Source: Clitoria ternatea (taxonomy: Eukaryota; Streptophyta; Magnoliopsida; Fabales; Fabaceae). From it: a DNA stretch of 64,000 nucleotides. Where the stretch lies: the NCBI GenBank assembly GCA_037962975.1, contig CM075673.1:19080001-19144000 (forward strand). Direction: 5' to 3'. This document shows positions 35,222 through 47,070 of the stretch, piece by piece. The position numbers and the translations under genes are program-made. The stretch's first letter is position 1. Each line of letters starts with the position of its first letter. Under the pieces are notes generated by a model, which ran no database searches, was not told the DNA's origin, and saw only the letters and a program-made list of their open reading frames with translations.

Positions 35222-35885
35222 CTTTACACCTACCACTTGAGCAGTTTGTTGTTTATACAAATGATGATGACATATTGATAATGTTTTGGACAGAGTAGAT
35301 AAAAGACAATTAATGTTTCTCAGTTGGATGGAAGCAAACAGGTCCTTTCTTGATGGAAGAGATCTAACTTATTATGAATTCCCATATAAATTTGTAAGGA
35401 GCGCTTTCTCAATGGGTTTTTGGGAAGCAAGATTTTTCAATTGGACACATATGTTCCAGTTGGTAATGGAAAGAGTATCATACCTTTAAACTTGTTTCTA
35501 AAGTTAACAACTACATCTTAGATATGATTGAAAGTGATAAAATAGTGTATCTAAGCTTAAATTCAATATATAGAGATGAAAGGCTTTCAGGTTTTGAGTT
35601 AGAAATATCCCTTCTTGAAATTCTAAACACAATCAATTATTTTGATTTTCCTCCTCATATGCTTAAATTAAAAGCTGGAGCTTCAGTCATGCTACTAAAA
35701 AATATTGGCCAAAGTAATGGTTTATGTAATGGAACTTAATTACAAATCAAACAATTGTGTACTCATGTTATTCAATGCCAAGTGCTAATAGGGATTCATA
35801 TTGGAGACATTGTAATTATTTAAAGATTGATCACGATTCCATCTTTTAACACATTATCAGTGAAGTTTCAAGGAAAACATCCCAA
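35222..35885 (+). pseudogene. Helitron PIF1-type helicase remnant, middle part
   Basis: Pieces in order: LHLPLEQFVVYTNDDDI, a frameshift, DKRQLMFLSWMEANRSF, another frameshift with VPVGNGKSII, then DMIESDKIVYLSLNSIY and MLKLKAGASVMLLKNIGQSN followed by GLCNGT. After an in-frame TAA the frame continues (HVIQCQVLIG...IGDIVII) to KFQGKHP. These are the characteristic blocks of plant Helitron helicases (HLP.QQ.V, MLTSWFE.N, LKVG.PVMLLRN.DQ). The next block (QFPI.VSFAMTINKSQGQ) is found 5 kb further on, past an inserted LTR. Confidence 0.75.
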
Positions 35886-37180
35886 AATTTAATTATTGGG
35901 TAATTTTATTGGCCAAATGATTAAATTAGGAATGTTTAATTAAATTAAGGCAGTTGAGTTAATTTTTGGAATTAATCAGGGTACATTTTGGGTGACCAAA
36001 AGTTACCCGATTTATTTCAAAATTAACTAAATGTGTGGAAAGATGACTTTTCCCTCCATGTTACTAAAATTCTTAATGACAATTTCGTTTCATTTTCTCC
36101 CACACTCTTTATCTCTCCTGTGCATGCATTAGAAACAAAAGGAACCATTGTCTTCCTTCCACCCACGACACCACACTCATCTCACCATCTTCAAATTCTT
36201 CATCAAGGCAAGAGTTTAAGTTTCATTATCCTCTTCTCCTTCCTTGGGCAACTTGTGAGATCAAGGAGGTCCCTCAATTTCTTCAAATTCAAGGTATAGT
36301 TCCAGGGGTATTTTGGTTTGGGCATGCTTCCTCTATTCCACCCTATAATTCCTTTTAATTCTATGAATTCTAGGCTATTTCAAGTTCTATTTTGGGTGTG
36401 GGAAGCCATTTACACTGTGGGGTTTATTAATCAAATTATGGGAAAGGTAAACTCGTGACCCATTGCTTCGGTATAGCTTTGTTTTGTGAATTTAACCTTA
36501 ACCTCTTCGGTTTCCATGGTTTAGGGATTTCTCAAAGCTATTTTGGTTAGTGGGTAGTGTTTAATTTGGCGGAGTTAAGTATCAAAACTCGTTGGCAGAG
36601 TTTGGTAAGTCAAACACTTTTGAAGCTTCGTTATGTTGCTTAATTATTAATAGTTGTTATGTTTGGGTTACTGAATAGTGAAAGTGTAACTAAATTAAGT
36701 GAATTTAGAAATCGGTTATTTATTGAAAATTATCGACATTATTTCGATAGAGACTCAAAGTTAAAAAGTGATTGGAAAGCGATCAAAAAGTATTTTAGAA
36801 ATGGAATTGAGGATTCCAGATAGGGGTGGTATTATATATCTTAAATGCATGAGTTAGGAACGAACTAGGGGATAATTAATGCTTACTTGAATAGTTATTT
36901 ATGAATATGTTAGTTTTGGTATGTGTTGATTGTGTAACTATCCTATATAATGTTTGATTCTGAGCTTGTGATGATAAATGATATGATGTAAATATATGAT
37001 GATGGTTAATTATGGACACTATTCTTATATGATTGATGGTATGATGTATTGATGATGATAAATGACTCAATATGCTTGACTGAATGTGATAATGTGGTAT
37101 ATCATATGAATAATATCATTGATAAGCTAGAGTAGCTTAATTGATGATGATAATGAGATATGATTGATGGTTACTCATAA

Positions 37181-38913
37181 TGTTGGTATATAGTTAGACT
37201 TAGAAGAGAGGTTAAATAAGTCTTAAACTCTTTTTTGAAAATGTACAGATCGCTCAAGTAGAATTTAATTTAACAGACTAGAGTAAAGAGCAAAAAATCA
37301 CACAGCGGAATTTATCTTGGTTCACTTCCAACTCAGAAGCTACATCTAGTCCTTTCAGACCGAAGGATTTTTCACTATTATAAAATGCCTTTATAATACT
37401 GCACCATCCTAGTGCAATAATATTCTTAACTCTAACCACTTTTGACTTAAACCCAAGTATTCTTGACACTAGGTACTCTTAGCTACAGACCCAAGTATTC
37501 TTTCAAAAGCCTCTTTAGACCACAAGTGTTTCTTAACACAAACAGATTCTGGCAACACTTCAGAATGTGCAAGGTGAAGAAATAAAGTGTTTGAAGTTAC
37601 AATCAAATAACTCAGCGTACAAGAGATTGAAATGTTTACACAGGTACACTGAGATACAGACTACTGCAAGCCAAGGTCTGCACAAAACAAAAACTACAAA
37701 GAAGACTTAAGTAGTGAATATAAGAACTTAGAAACTTAAAGAAAAGTCTTTCAGACTTTGGTTTCTTGAGAGAAAACAAGATAAAAATTCAAGTATAAAG
37801 TTGAACAATGTCACTATCTTGAATTTGAAAGCTTCTTTTATTTATAGTCCTTCTGAATAATATTCGTTGATACAACTTAAGGATATTAGTCTCTTTGAGG
37901 ATTGTGCTGTTAGTGAGTATAGACACATGCTTCAGAGAAGTTTCCTTAACTGGATTGCTTCGAAAGTCTTTAACAAAAGATCCCTTTTACTTGTGTATAT
38001 TTGGGAAAACTCGTACACTTTGTAGCAGTTAACTTTAGGCTATCCATTCTGAACAGGTTAAACTTTTCTAACATCTTGAGACATGTGAGGTAGTTTTCTT
38101 GATATATGAGAGAAAGTCTTCAACTTTTCTGTTGATTGCTTTTTTTATGATAACTTCAGAGATGGCATAAAAAAGTTTATGCAGCTTCATATTTGGAAGG
38201 GAAAGATCTTTTTTCCAATACTCAAAGAGTGAGAAGTCTTCTCGTGATCTATAGATTCAAACTAGTTGATTTAGTGAAGCTTTAAATGAGTACAAACTTT
38301 TTCCTTTTAGAGGCGAATTAAACTTTACGGACTCCCCCTATCTTTTGCAAATGGAGTTCTTTGGACTCTTGTCATACTTGAACAGACTTGTTAGATAAAC
38401 AAATAGTACATACTTTATTTTAGTTGAGAGTCTTGATGTGTATTATTAACAGATCACTAGGGGTTCAGACTATTCAATCATGAGTTTAGACTTGTGAGGC
38501 AGTTTTCTTGATATACGTGAAAAAGTCTTCAACTTTTCCGTTGATTGCCTTTTTGATGATAGCTTTAGAGATGGCATGAGAAAGTTCATGCAGCTTCATA
38601 TTTGGAAGGGAAAGATCCTTTTTCCAATACTCAAAGAGTAAGAAGTCTTCTCGTGGTCTGTAGATTCAAACTAGTTATATTTAGTGAAACTTTAAGTGAG
38701 TACAGAATTTTTCCTTTCATAGGTGAATTGAATTTTACGGATTCCCCCTATCTTTTGTAAATGGAGTTCTTCAGACTCCTGTCACACTTGAACAAACTTG
38801 TTAGACAAATAAATAGTACAGACTTTATTTTAGCTGAGAGTCTTGATGTGTATTATTAACAGATCACAAGGGGTTTAGACTACACAATCATCAATTCAAA
38901 CTTGACTCTAACA
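37181..38913 (-). mobile_element. Copia solo LTR, 1733 bp
   Basis: Plus-strand ends TGTTGG and CTAACA, with a perfect 5-bp duplication CATAA (37176-37180, 38914-38918). Minus-strand sense is suggested by GTGAACCAAGATAAATTCCG, a common block near the 3' end of copia LTRs. It contains an internal tandem duplication of about 395 bp (about 38090-38490 and 38490-38890). Confidence 0.88.
38090..38890. repeat. 395-bp tandem duplication inside the copia solo LTR
   Basis: Both copies run from GAGG(T/C)AGTTTTCTTGATATA through CAGCTTCATATTTGGAAGGG and TATTATTAACAGATCAC to GACT(A)...CAATCAT, with roughly one difference in ten bases by eye. Confidence 0.85.
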
Positions 38914-40280
38914 CATAACATCCATATACGAGAGCTTATGAGACTGCAGGAGGCCTGTAATTCTGGTCCAAATGGGAGGGCTTAGACCCCGTGGTGGTTT
39001 CTTTGAACTCCACAGAAGTCCTTGAGTGGGACTCAAGGCTAGCCCGCAACACTATCGTTATGGCTGGGAGTAAGTGTGTTGCAAGAATGGGAAAACGGTT
39101 TAATACCCGTAAAACAACCGAATCAGCTGGGAGCTAAGATATGTTATTGTATTTTTATATCCCATCATTAGAAATGGATCCACATGCATTGCATTATAGC
39201 TGCAAGGCAACCGTTGTGACGTGGATATGTTGTGGGAAAATTATTGATGTGCACTGAATGTTACGGGGCAGCCATTGTGATCATGAAAAGCTATGAGACA
39301 GCTATTGATGATGTTTAATATTGTATGCCGATGATATGATGATATAATGTGTGTTTATATTATAAATTAAATGGTAATGTTGGTGTGATGAACTAGATTG
39401 ATTAAAATGAGTTATGGAAAGTCGAATTTAGTTCTGTATTTGTCATTTAATATATATATATATATATATGCTCACCCCTGCACCAATTTTTATCTTGTAG
39501 TGGATTTAGACCGCGAGGATGATTATTGACAGCTTGAGAAGCTAGCAGTGGATGAATCCTAGTGTGGATTCTTTTGTCTGTATGAACTTATATAGTTTTT
39601 GATATAGTAGCCTTGACCGACTCATTTTGGTATACTGTAAATGCATGTTCAAAGTTGATCTAGGTATCTAGTAACCTCATTGGAGTAATGTGCGTGTGTA
39701 TATATGTATATATATATATATATATATTGAGTTTTGGCTTAATGAAGAACTATGAAGATGTTAGCTCCATAAGGATTATATTGATAAGTATTATGCCTAG
39801 GAATTGTTTCTGATGGTGTAATATGAATGATTTCAATATGGGTAAGGCTTGTGTTTGTTGGCATTGATCCTAGGTTACCATGATTGATGAGTGTTGAAGT
39901 CATATATATTGTAGCATTGAACTTTTAATGATTTGATATGAGAAATGTTAAAAATTATGCATAATTAGGAACTAAACATGTCAAAATGAGATTCGTGGGG
40001 TTCTGGAACCTCTAGAAAGGTTTAATAGTTTATAATTGGTATTTAGAATGTATTGGAATTAGAATTCAACAAATTGGATGGAATTTGATAGGTCATATCC
40101 CTTGAAATGGCCTAAAATGGCCTACATGTGATTCTGTAGATATCTCCATCACTTTTAGGAATTTTGGAGTGTGGCTTATTGCCATAGGTTTTAATTAGTG
40201 AGAAATAGCTTGGGTTAAATGCCAAACAAGTGAGATATGATGTAAAGAAGTTGGTTTGGAGGTTAAAATGCTAATATTTT

Positions 40281-40560
40281 TGCTCAAGCGAGCCAATTCT
40301 CACTTGAGCGAGCTTGTGAGTGATTTAGGGGGTATTTTTCTTGGATAAATCTCACTCAAACGAGGATAATCTCGCTCAAGCGAGAGTCAAATGGTTGGTT
40401 TCTATCAAATTTTTACTCAAACAAAAGTATTTTTACTTGAGCAAGCCTCACAGGTGTTGTTTCTGTCAAATTTTTGCTCAAGCAAGAGCCTAAGCAAAAA
40501 TCTCCCTCAAGTGAGCCAATTTTCGCTCAAGCAAGCCAATTTTTGCTCAATCGAAAGCTA
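40281..40560 (+). repeat. CTCGCTCAAGCGAG-type paired-dyad array
   Basis: Pairs at 40282/40302, 40351/40371 and 40411/40431, and the run 40501/40521/40541: every step is 20 nt. The best copy (40371) is a near-perfect dyad CTCGCT-CA-AGCGAG; others are decayed (ACTCAAACAA, CCCTCAAGTGAG). Confidence 0.88.
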
Positions 40561-40989
40561 ATTCAAAATTTGCTTCCTTCACAAAATTTCATCGCGGTCG
40601 TTTTGCTGCCAGAATTGCGTCAATCAAGTCTGGAGCCCGAGTTATGCCCAAAATACTACAGGGTGTTCAGGCTAAAATTTCAAGTGAGTTGCTTTCACAA
40701 TTTTACGAATTGCTCAATCTTAGGGGCATAACTGACTCTCGACTTCTTCATAATAATTATAGGTAATTGAGTTGTAGAGGTGTAACAATTGAATTCACCT
40801 CGATTGGTGTTACGTAGCTTCGATTTTACGCAAATTACTGAGCAATGCACAGGGAACCAATGTGCTAAAAATTTTTCTTTAAGCAATTTTGGAACTCCTA
40901 AGCTTAGGAAATGTTATTAGAGATCCGTAGAGTCGTGTGGGGCCATCCTAGGATGGATGTGAATTTTTGAAAAATTTTCCCTGTATTTT

Positions 40990-41223
40990 ATTAATTAGTA
41001 TGACAATTTCCATTCATTGTATCTTTTGCAATCACAATCAATAAGTTTCAAGGTCAAACATTATCTGCCAGGTTCAATTTCTACACACGGTCAACTTTAT
41101 ATTAAATTGTCAAGAGTGACATCCAAAAAAGGATTAAAGGTTTTGTTGCAAAATCATGATGATGTTTTCAAAAACTACATTATCAATGTTGTCTATTATG
41201 ACATATTTATCAATTTACATTGA
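40990..41223 (+). pseudogene. Helitron helicase C-terminal remnant
   Basis: FPFIVSFAITINKFQGQTLS is read near 41008-41067, then after one frameshift KHYLPGSISTHGQLYIKLSR and VTSKKGLKVL, stop TGA 41221-41223. This is the terminal motif V/VI region of PIF1-type Helitron helicases (SFAMTINKSQGQ...GQLYVALSRVTS). It joins in sense to the KFQGKHP end at 35885. Confidence 0.8.
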
Positions 41224-41357
41224 CGAATAATTTTTCAAATGTAATATATACGCATTAATGTCACCTGTGAATCGACCTCATCTTTTTTATGCAAAAGTAG
41301 ATTACAAATTAGAAATATTACCCAATATTATTATTTTTTTAGTCTAAAGGTATAAAT

Positions 41358-41386
41358 CTTGTGCATCACACAAGTTACTAAACTAG
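41358..41386 (+). terminator. Helitron 3' end: hairpin and CTAG
   Basis: Stem CTTGTG/CACAAG, loop CATCA, 8-nt spacer, CTAG, then T. It resembles the dicot Helitron end CGTGCATCGCACG...CTAGT. Confidence 0.7.
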
Positions 41387-41859
41387 TAAAATATAATTTT
41401 TAGGAAATCTAATTAACAAGAATTAAAAAAGATCCCTGCACTAAATACTCCTTTAATGTGTTTAGTTAGAATGACTATATTTCTTAATCCATGTGAAATG
41501 ATGTTATAGAGTCTTATATAAAGAAGAGAAAATATTTTTCAAACAAGAATTAATTTTATGTTTGAGTCTTTTGTCTACCCATTAGGATAATTCACCAATC
41601 TTTCACTTTATTAATAAGGTAGGAAGATATTTTTGAGTGACTCCAAGCAAGAGTATCACCATGAAATTCAAATTCATAACAACATATTTGAAAGAGTAAA
41701 TTATTGACTAACTATTATAGGATAATACATGACTAAAATAAATATTTTAATTGATTTTTAATTAACAATGTAATTATTATAAACATATACTTATTAAGGA
41801 AGTTCTACATTGAATAAAATAGAATGACATAAAAAGTATATAAGTGCTGGGAGCACCAC

Positions 41860-41972
41860 CTATAATGCGTTAATGTTTTATGGTTAAGTGTCTTTCACGT
41901 AATAAACTACTTTAAGTCTCTCAAACACATTGGACCTATAGACCGCCTAAAGCTCTAACATGGTATCAGAGT
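41860..41972 (+). repeat. Relic LTR end with tRNA-Met primer site
   Basis: GCTCTAACA is followed directly by TGGTATCAGAGT (41961-41972), the usual initiator-tRNA-Met primer site of copia elements. No gag follows. Confidence 0.5.
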
Positions 41973-44280
41973 TTAAGATAATTATCAATGGTTCATTTAT
42001 TTAACTACAAACTAATACAACTATTAAAAAAACCACCTTTTATTATCGGTATTACATAATTAATACAACCAACTAAATCAAACAAAAGACCCTAAGTAAT
42101 AAGCATTTCATCTTTATACATAAATATACTAATCCTAGAATGCCACAAAATCTGGCAGGTAGTCTCACCCCGCCCCTTAGTATCAACTCTTGTCATCATG
42201 ATGGGGCAATATTATCATAAACATATTCAAAGTTAAACATAAATCAAATAATACATGTCGATAACTTAAATAGCTACCTAACTTTATTTAGCAATCGTCC
42301 TATGTGATGCAAATTACATACAATACAACCAAGGTCATGATTCATTCGATTGCCACAAGAATTAACCAGAATTCTCTTCTCGTGGGCTAATTTATAATTT
42401 TAAAATGGATCGGTTGGCATGTATAAGGATTGAGACTAAGTACTAAAAAAGAGTTAAAATTAAAATTGAATCCTTTTACGATAAAAACGTCGTACTTGGT
42501 CGGACTTTTATTGGCTTGGCTCGCATATAGCGTGTAACATATTATTTTATTTTTTACTAACAAGAAAAAAATTGCTCTCTATATATTTTTTAATTTGAAT
42601 TAGATCTTGTAATTTTTTACAAGAAAGAAAAGAAAAGAAACAATGCATGTTGCCAAAAGGGCGCAAGACTTTGAAAAAGCCTGCCTAAGAGGGTAGCCTG
42701 CCAAACCTGACAGGCGGGCCTCCCTAAAAATGAAGCTCGAATTCAAAGCGGACCCTTTAGGTCTGACCTAAAAAACCCGAATTTGTTATAGGTTTGACTG
42801 GGTTGGGTAGCCCATTTTGATAATTCTACTGATTTAGCTACACATATATGCTAGAGATAAATGTATGCATAATACTAAAAGTGCATAACCGTCTAGCACT
42901 ATAAGAGTAATTTAATTAGTTGGATTTTGTGGAAGGCCTTTAAGCCATTGAATTTGAAAGAATACACATAAAAAGCATAACAAATATATAAAATTAACCA
43001 ATTCAAAACCTCCAAACTCATAACCCACATAATCAAAATAATAAAACCCTCAAGATCAAAACCTCCAAATTCAAAACCCCAAAACCAAAATTAAAACATC
43101 ATACAATAAAAATGTCAACACCCCAAAAATCAAAACCCTAAAATTAAAACCTTGTCTACCTCCATAAGTCCGCCATTATTCTTGTGGTTGTGCGGTCACG
43201 CCACCCTTTGGGCGAAGGAAATGAAAGGCACAATAGTTAGTGATTAACAGTGCAACAAAGAACTTTGATGGTTGGCAGCGCATGATGCTTGTAAAAATAA
43301 CGCTCGATGGCCTCAATAGGGGGAGGCATGGTGTAATGGTGAGTGCGTTGAATTAATGGCAAAAAAGGGAGGGGGATACGAGTAAGGGGAGAAGAAAAAG
43401 GAGAAAAATAAGGAGAATAAGGGGAAAAAGAAGGAAGAAGAAGAGGGATACTAAGGGGGAAAGAAGAAAGAATGTAAGGCTTATTTGATATTTTATTTTT
43501 AAAAATTACTAAATACATGTGTCATTATTGGGGTGATCAATTATTAGTCACCTTAGTATTTAACTGATAGTTTAATAACAGTATTTTTTTTCCAAACATT
43601 TAAAATATTTTATGGACCTTTTATTAAAAGCATCATAAAGGTTTTTCACATAATTAAGCCTAAAATATTTGTACAAGCTAAAAATTTAATTTAAATTAGC
43701 CACAAGGTCATATTATTAAATGTTAATCCAACATCAAACTTTTAATGTATTTTTTTATATAGGTATAACCTAGGGTATTTATCGTTAGTCACAAAAATTA
43801 ATCTTTATATTAATTTGTAAACATTTAATAAGTAGGATAACTAACTCATATTTTTAAAATTGTTCCACACTTAATACAATAATCAAATTCTTAACACTTA
43901 ATTAAGTAAAACTTTAACATTTTCCGTCAACGGATTTGTTAATGTATTTATTTTGTAATAATCACAGCTTTAATTAAAATAAACTGAATATGTAATTTGT
44001 ATATATATGTTGAGATCTATTTGACTTGGGATTTTATACAGTGCTATATTTATAAATGTTTGATGTATATATTATATTAAACTTATTAGTCCAAACAAAA
44101 TTAAAATGAAACCTACGGAGATTAATTAATCAGACAAGCATTGCCCAAGTATTTTTTTTTATCAGAATTTCAAACAGGTAAAAACATGTATGAATTAGTG
44201 CTATTATTACCTAATTAACATATTATCATTATTTATAAAATGTATATAATAACTTTTACGCCTCTACAGTAGTTTATTCC

Positions 44281-44465
44281 AATGTTTTCAGAACTGGACC
44301 GGTTATTGAACCGGTGAAGGCACCGGTTCATGAAAACCGTACTAAAACTGGGATTCAACCGTGGTTGAACCGATAGTATTTGAGAATTGACCCGGACCGG
44401 TCACCTAAGCGGTTTAAGGTTCAATCGGTTGGACCGGCCGAACCGGTTCGGTTTTGATAACAATG
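44281..44465. mobile_element. MULE-type MITE rich in AACCGG, 185 bp
   Basis: Flanked by a perfect 9-bp duplication GTTTATTCC (44272-44280 and 44466-44474), the length expected for Mutator-like elements. Imperfect termini ATGTTTTCAGAACTGGACCGG and ATTGTTATCAAAACCGAACC; the interior has many ACCGGT palindromes. Confidence 0.85.
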
Positions 44466-46930
44466 GTTTATTCCGTATGTATTATACAATATTAATATAA
44501 ATATTTATTTCTTATTTAATAAATTGAGATTCAAGAGCTGAAATAATAAATAATGGAATTGAGTGTTGCTGATGTAAAAAGTTAAAAGCTATAATTATAA
44601 TAAAATGCATAAACATATACAAATTTACCAAAATTTCAGTCACTAATTTTTAAATGATATTCGCATGCAATTATCTTCTAATGACTACTCAACTTTTGAG
44701 AAGTCTTCAACCCAAAGATGTATAATTGGAATCAGGATTTGCATTTTATATATTATGTTATGGGCAACATAAATTTGTGTAACATTTAAACGAAAACGGA
44801 TCAAAAGTAATTTGTGCATGTAACATGTTATGTGAGGCTTATCATAATGTAAATAACATTATGGACAACGTAGGGCACTAATAAGATTGAGTTAGGTAAT
44901 TAAAAAGAACAATGATAAAAAAGGACTAAGGTGGTAGGTGAAAGGGACACCAATTCACCAACCGTCTTTGAAATATAGCCGGGACACGCTCCCCTGTCTA
45001 AACATGCCTGTTTTCGAATATTTCTTTAATTATTATTGTATCAACCAAAACAAAACACGAATTTAGCTTAATTAAAATTTAAAAATTAATCATTTTCCCT
45101 TAACAATATTAAAAAAACTAATTTATTATATTTGTTTTTCAGAAAACATTATTAAAGGGCCCTTCAAGTGTCATGTGAAAATAGTAGTGCTTCACATAAA
45201 CCTAAAACATTAATAGTAGAGTTTGAAATCGATTTTTACACTATTCCTTTTCTATTTCACCTATGTTTGAAAGGATAAAAAAAAATATGAAACTTCTAGC
45301 GTCTAAGTATTATTGAATGCATATCTTATTTTTTATTATGTTAGTAGATCATTTTATTCGAATCAAGAATATCTATTGAGTAAAGATTTTTTTTTATTTA
45401 TAAGACTCGAACTCAAGAACTTATTTACTTGAATCAATTACTCATTAATAAATGATTGAAGTAATTGATTTTTTTACATACAATGAAAATGAAAAATAAT
45501 ACTAATATGATCTTTAAAATGAAAAACACAATAATATATGAACCTAACACCTTATGCAAACTATCCCAATACATCATCACTAGGTGAATTTTGATGAATT
45601 CAAGTGATTGATTAGTATCTACAATTAAATAAAAATAGTAACTCCTCTCTATGGAACATTTTAACCTTTTCACCCTTAAATAATGTATCAAATAATTAAT
45701 AATTTTAACATCTTTTAGATAAATTATTTGTTAACAATAATTTTCTAACAAGTGATTATCTTTTGTAATGTTTTACATTAAAGAGAGATTATAATAGAAA
45801 AATTAAGGAAAAAAATTCTCTAATTTTATAGTGGTTAAAAGAACGTTTAACCCATGCATAAACTATTTTATAGGTAATCAATATTGAGTTATTTCCTTAC
45901 TAATAGTTACAAGTAATGCTAACTACTTACTGTCATATCAATTTATTTTTACTTTTCAAGATTTTGATTTGCTAATACTTAAATACTTTAAGTTAGTTGA
46001 CCCATCATTTCTTTTGGGGTCAATTGACTTGTCGCTTGTGCTCAAATTTATTTTCAATCGTTATTCATGTAAGTTTTTTTTATATATAAAATGAGCTCGA
46101 TCATTCAACATTAAGAAATTGAATAGAACTATGAATTTCAAATGCATTACACAATCTCATAAACATATCTATATATTGCACTTTATATGATATATCTGTT
46201 ATAAGCCTAAAACTTTTTTGGTAACAATAAATCTTCCATTTCAACAGAGTTCATATGCTTCTTCATTTTCCAGCAACCACATAGTTTCATAATCATCACC
46301 TGTTATAATTTTCTGGTACTCTCCTCTCACGCTTGCTTCTTTTTGTTAATGGATGTCAACGTCATATTCACTAATTTCGTGTCTCATAATCTTTGTTATC
46401 TTCAACTTCCAATCTTTTCTGTCACTTGCGTGTGTATAATTTGTGAAGTTTTTGTTCCTTCTGGATTCAAAGCTACGGAACCTATCCTTATAAAATTATA
46501 ATCTTATCTCAACACTGGTATTCCAAGTATTCTTGAACTATGTAATGATGTAAGGACTATGGAACTTCATATGTTTGAAATTTTATTGATTACTAGTATT
46601 CTCTTACCCTGTTTTATTTTCTATATATTGCTTCAATTGCTTTCTTTAATAAATTCTCTCTTTATGTCATGAGGAAAAGAATTGATACTTTTCATTTTTT
46701 ATCCATTTTGTAAAGTTGGATTATACTACTCTTTTATTGGCCTTAAAGTCCGTACGGTTGTTATTTGACATGAACATACAAAGTTACCGATGGAGTTCGA
46801 ACCTGCTTCTCCTCATCCCTTTACCGTTATTTTGAAAGACTAAAAAATAAATACTACTCTTTTAAGACTATAATTTAGCACTGCTCTTTAGAATGTGTAT
46901 TTTGTATTCTTATTTGAGTAATAACATGTT

Positions 46931-47070
46931 TCTGTCTCAGGACAAAGAGTTTCAAGGGTGAATCTCTTGGGAAGAATTCTTACATACATGCAAACCTTCT
47001 TGTCTTGAAGCTGGTGAGATTTCAGGGTGCTTGAAATTCTATAAGGAAATCTTCCTTGTGGAAATTATGC
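46931..47070 (+). other. Probable last 5' UTR exon segment of PIP5K
   Basis: A TTTCTGTCTCAG acceptor at 46940 is followed by leader sequence to the ATG at 47071. The upstream donor and transcription start were not identified. Confidence 0.45.

Larger units (their letters stand above)
35875..41000 (+). mobile_element. Ty3-type LTR inserted in the Helitron helicase, ends approximate
   Basis: Begins near ACATCCCAAAATTTAATT and ends near ...AGTATGACA. It shares layout with the Tekay-like LTR at 53328: GGTGG...TATCTTAAATGCATGAGTTA (36825), AAACGGTTTAATACC(C)G followed by AAAACAACCGAATCAGCTGG (39100), and GCTCACCCCTGCACC (39472). About 3.4 kb after removing the copia solo LTR at 37181-38913. The CTCAAGCGAG array (40281-40555) is near its 3' end. 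No internal region is seen, so it is probably a solo LTR. Exact termini and target duplication not resolved. Confidence 0.62.
31172..41386 (+). mobile_element. Decayed Helitron with nested insertions
   Basis: The right end has a Helitron 3' signature: a hairpin CTTGTG-CATCA-CACAAG (41358-41374), 8 nt, then CTAG (41383-41386) followed by T. PIF1-type helicase pieces lie upstream at 35222-35885 and 40990-41223, with an RPA-like OB-fold piece at 32873-33167; plant Helitrons encode both. The proposed left end (A/TCTATACTTTCTATAAAAGAGAG at 31172) resembles the TC-starting ends of dicot Helitrons but is less certain. Without the insertions only about 3 kb remain, so the Rep domain and most of the helicase are gone. 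Confidence 0.72.
41387..46940. other. AT-rich intergenic DNA upstream of PIP5K
   Basis: No gene supported. Holds an LTR/primer-site relic (41860-41975), a dispersed repeat with GCCTGCC...CCTGACAGGCGGGCC (about 42650-42840), the MITE at 44281-44465, purine-rich runs (43370-43470), and the presumed PIP5K promoter and 5' UTR towards 46940. Confidence 0.55.

Noticed and set aside
35286..35739. Two small open frames taken as independent genes
   Set aside because: Both are pieces of one decayed Helitron helicase.
43237..43518. 93-codon minus-strand open frame rich in Pro and Ser
   Set aside because: Arises from a purine-rich tract; no recognisable domain, splice context or codon bias.
47056..47070. 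PIP5K start at a TTG upstream of the ATG
   Set aside because: No ATG there; the protein family begins MSGPVA-like, matching ATG 47071.
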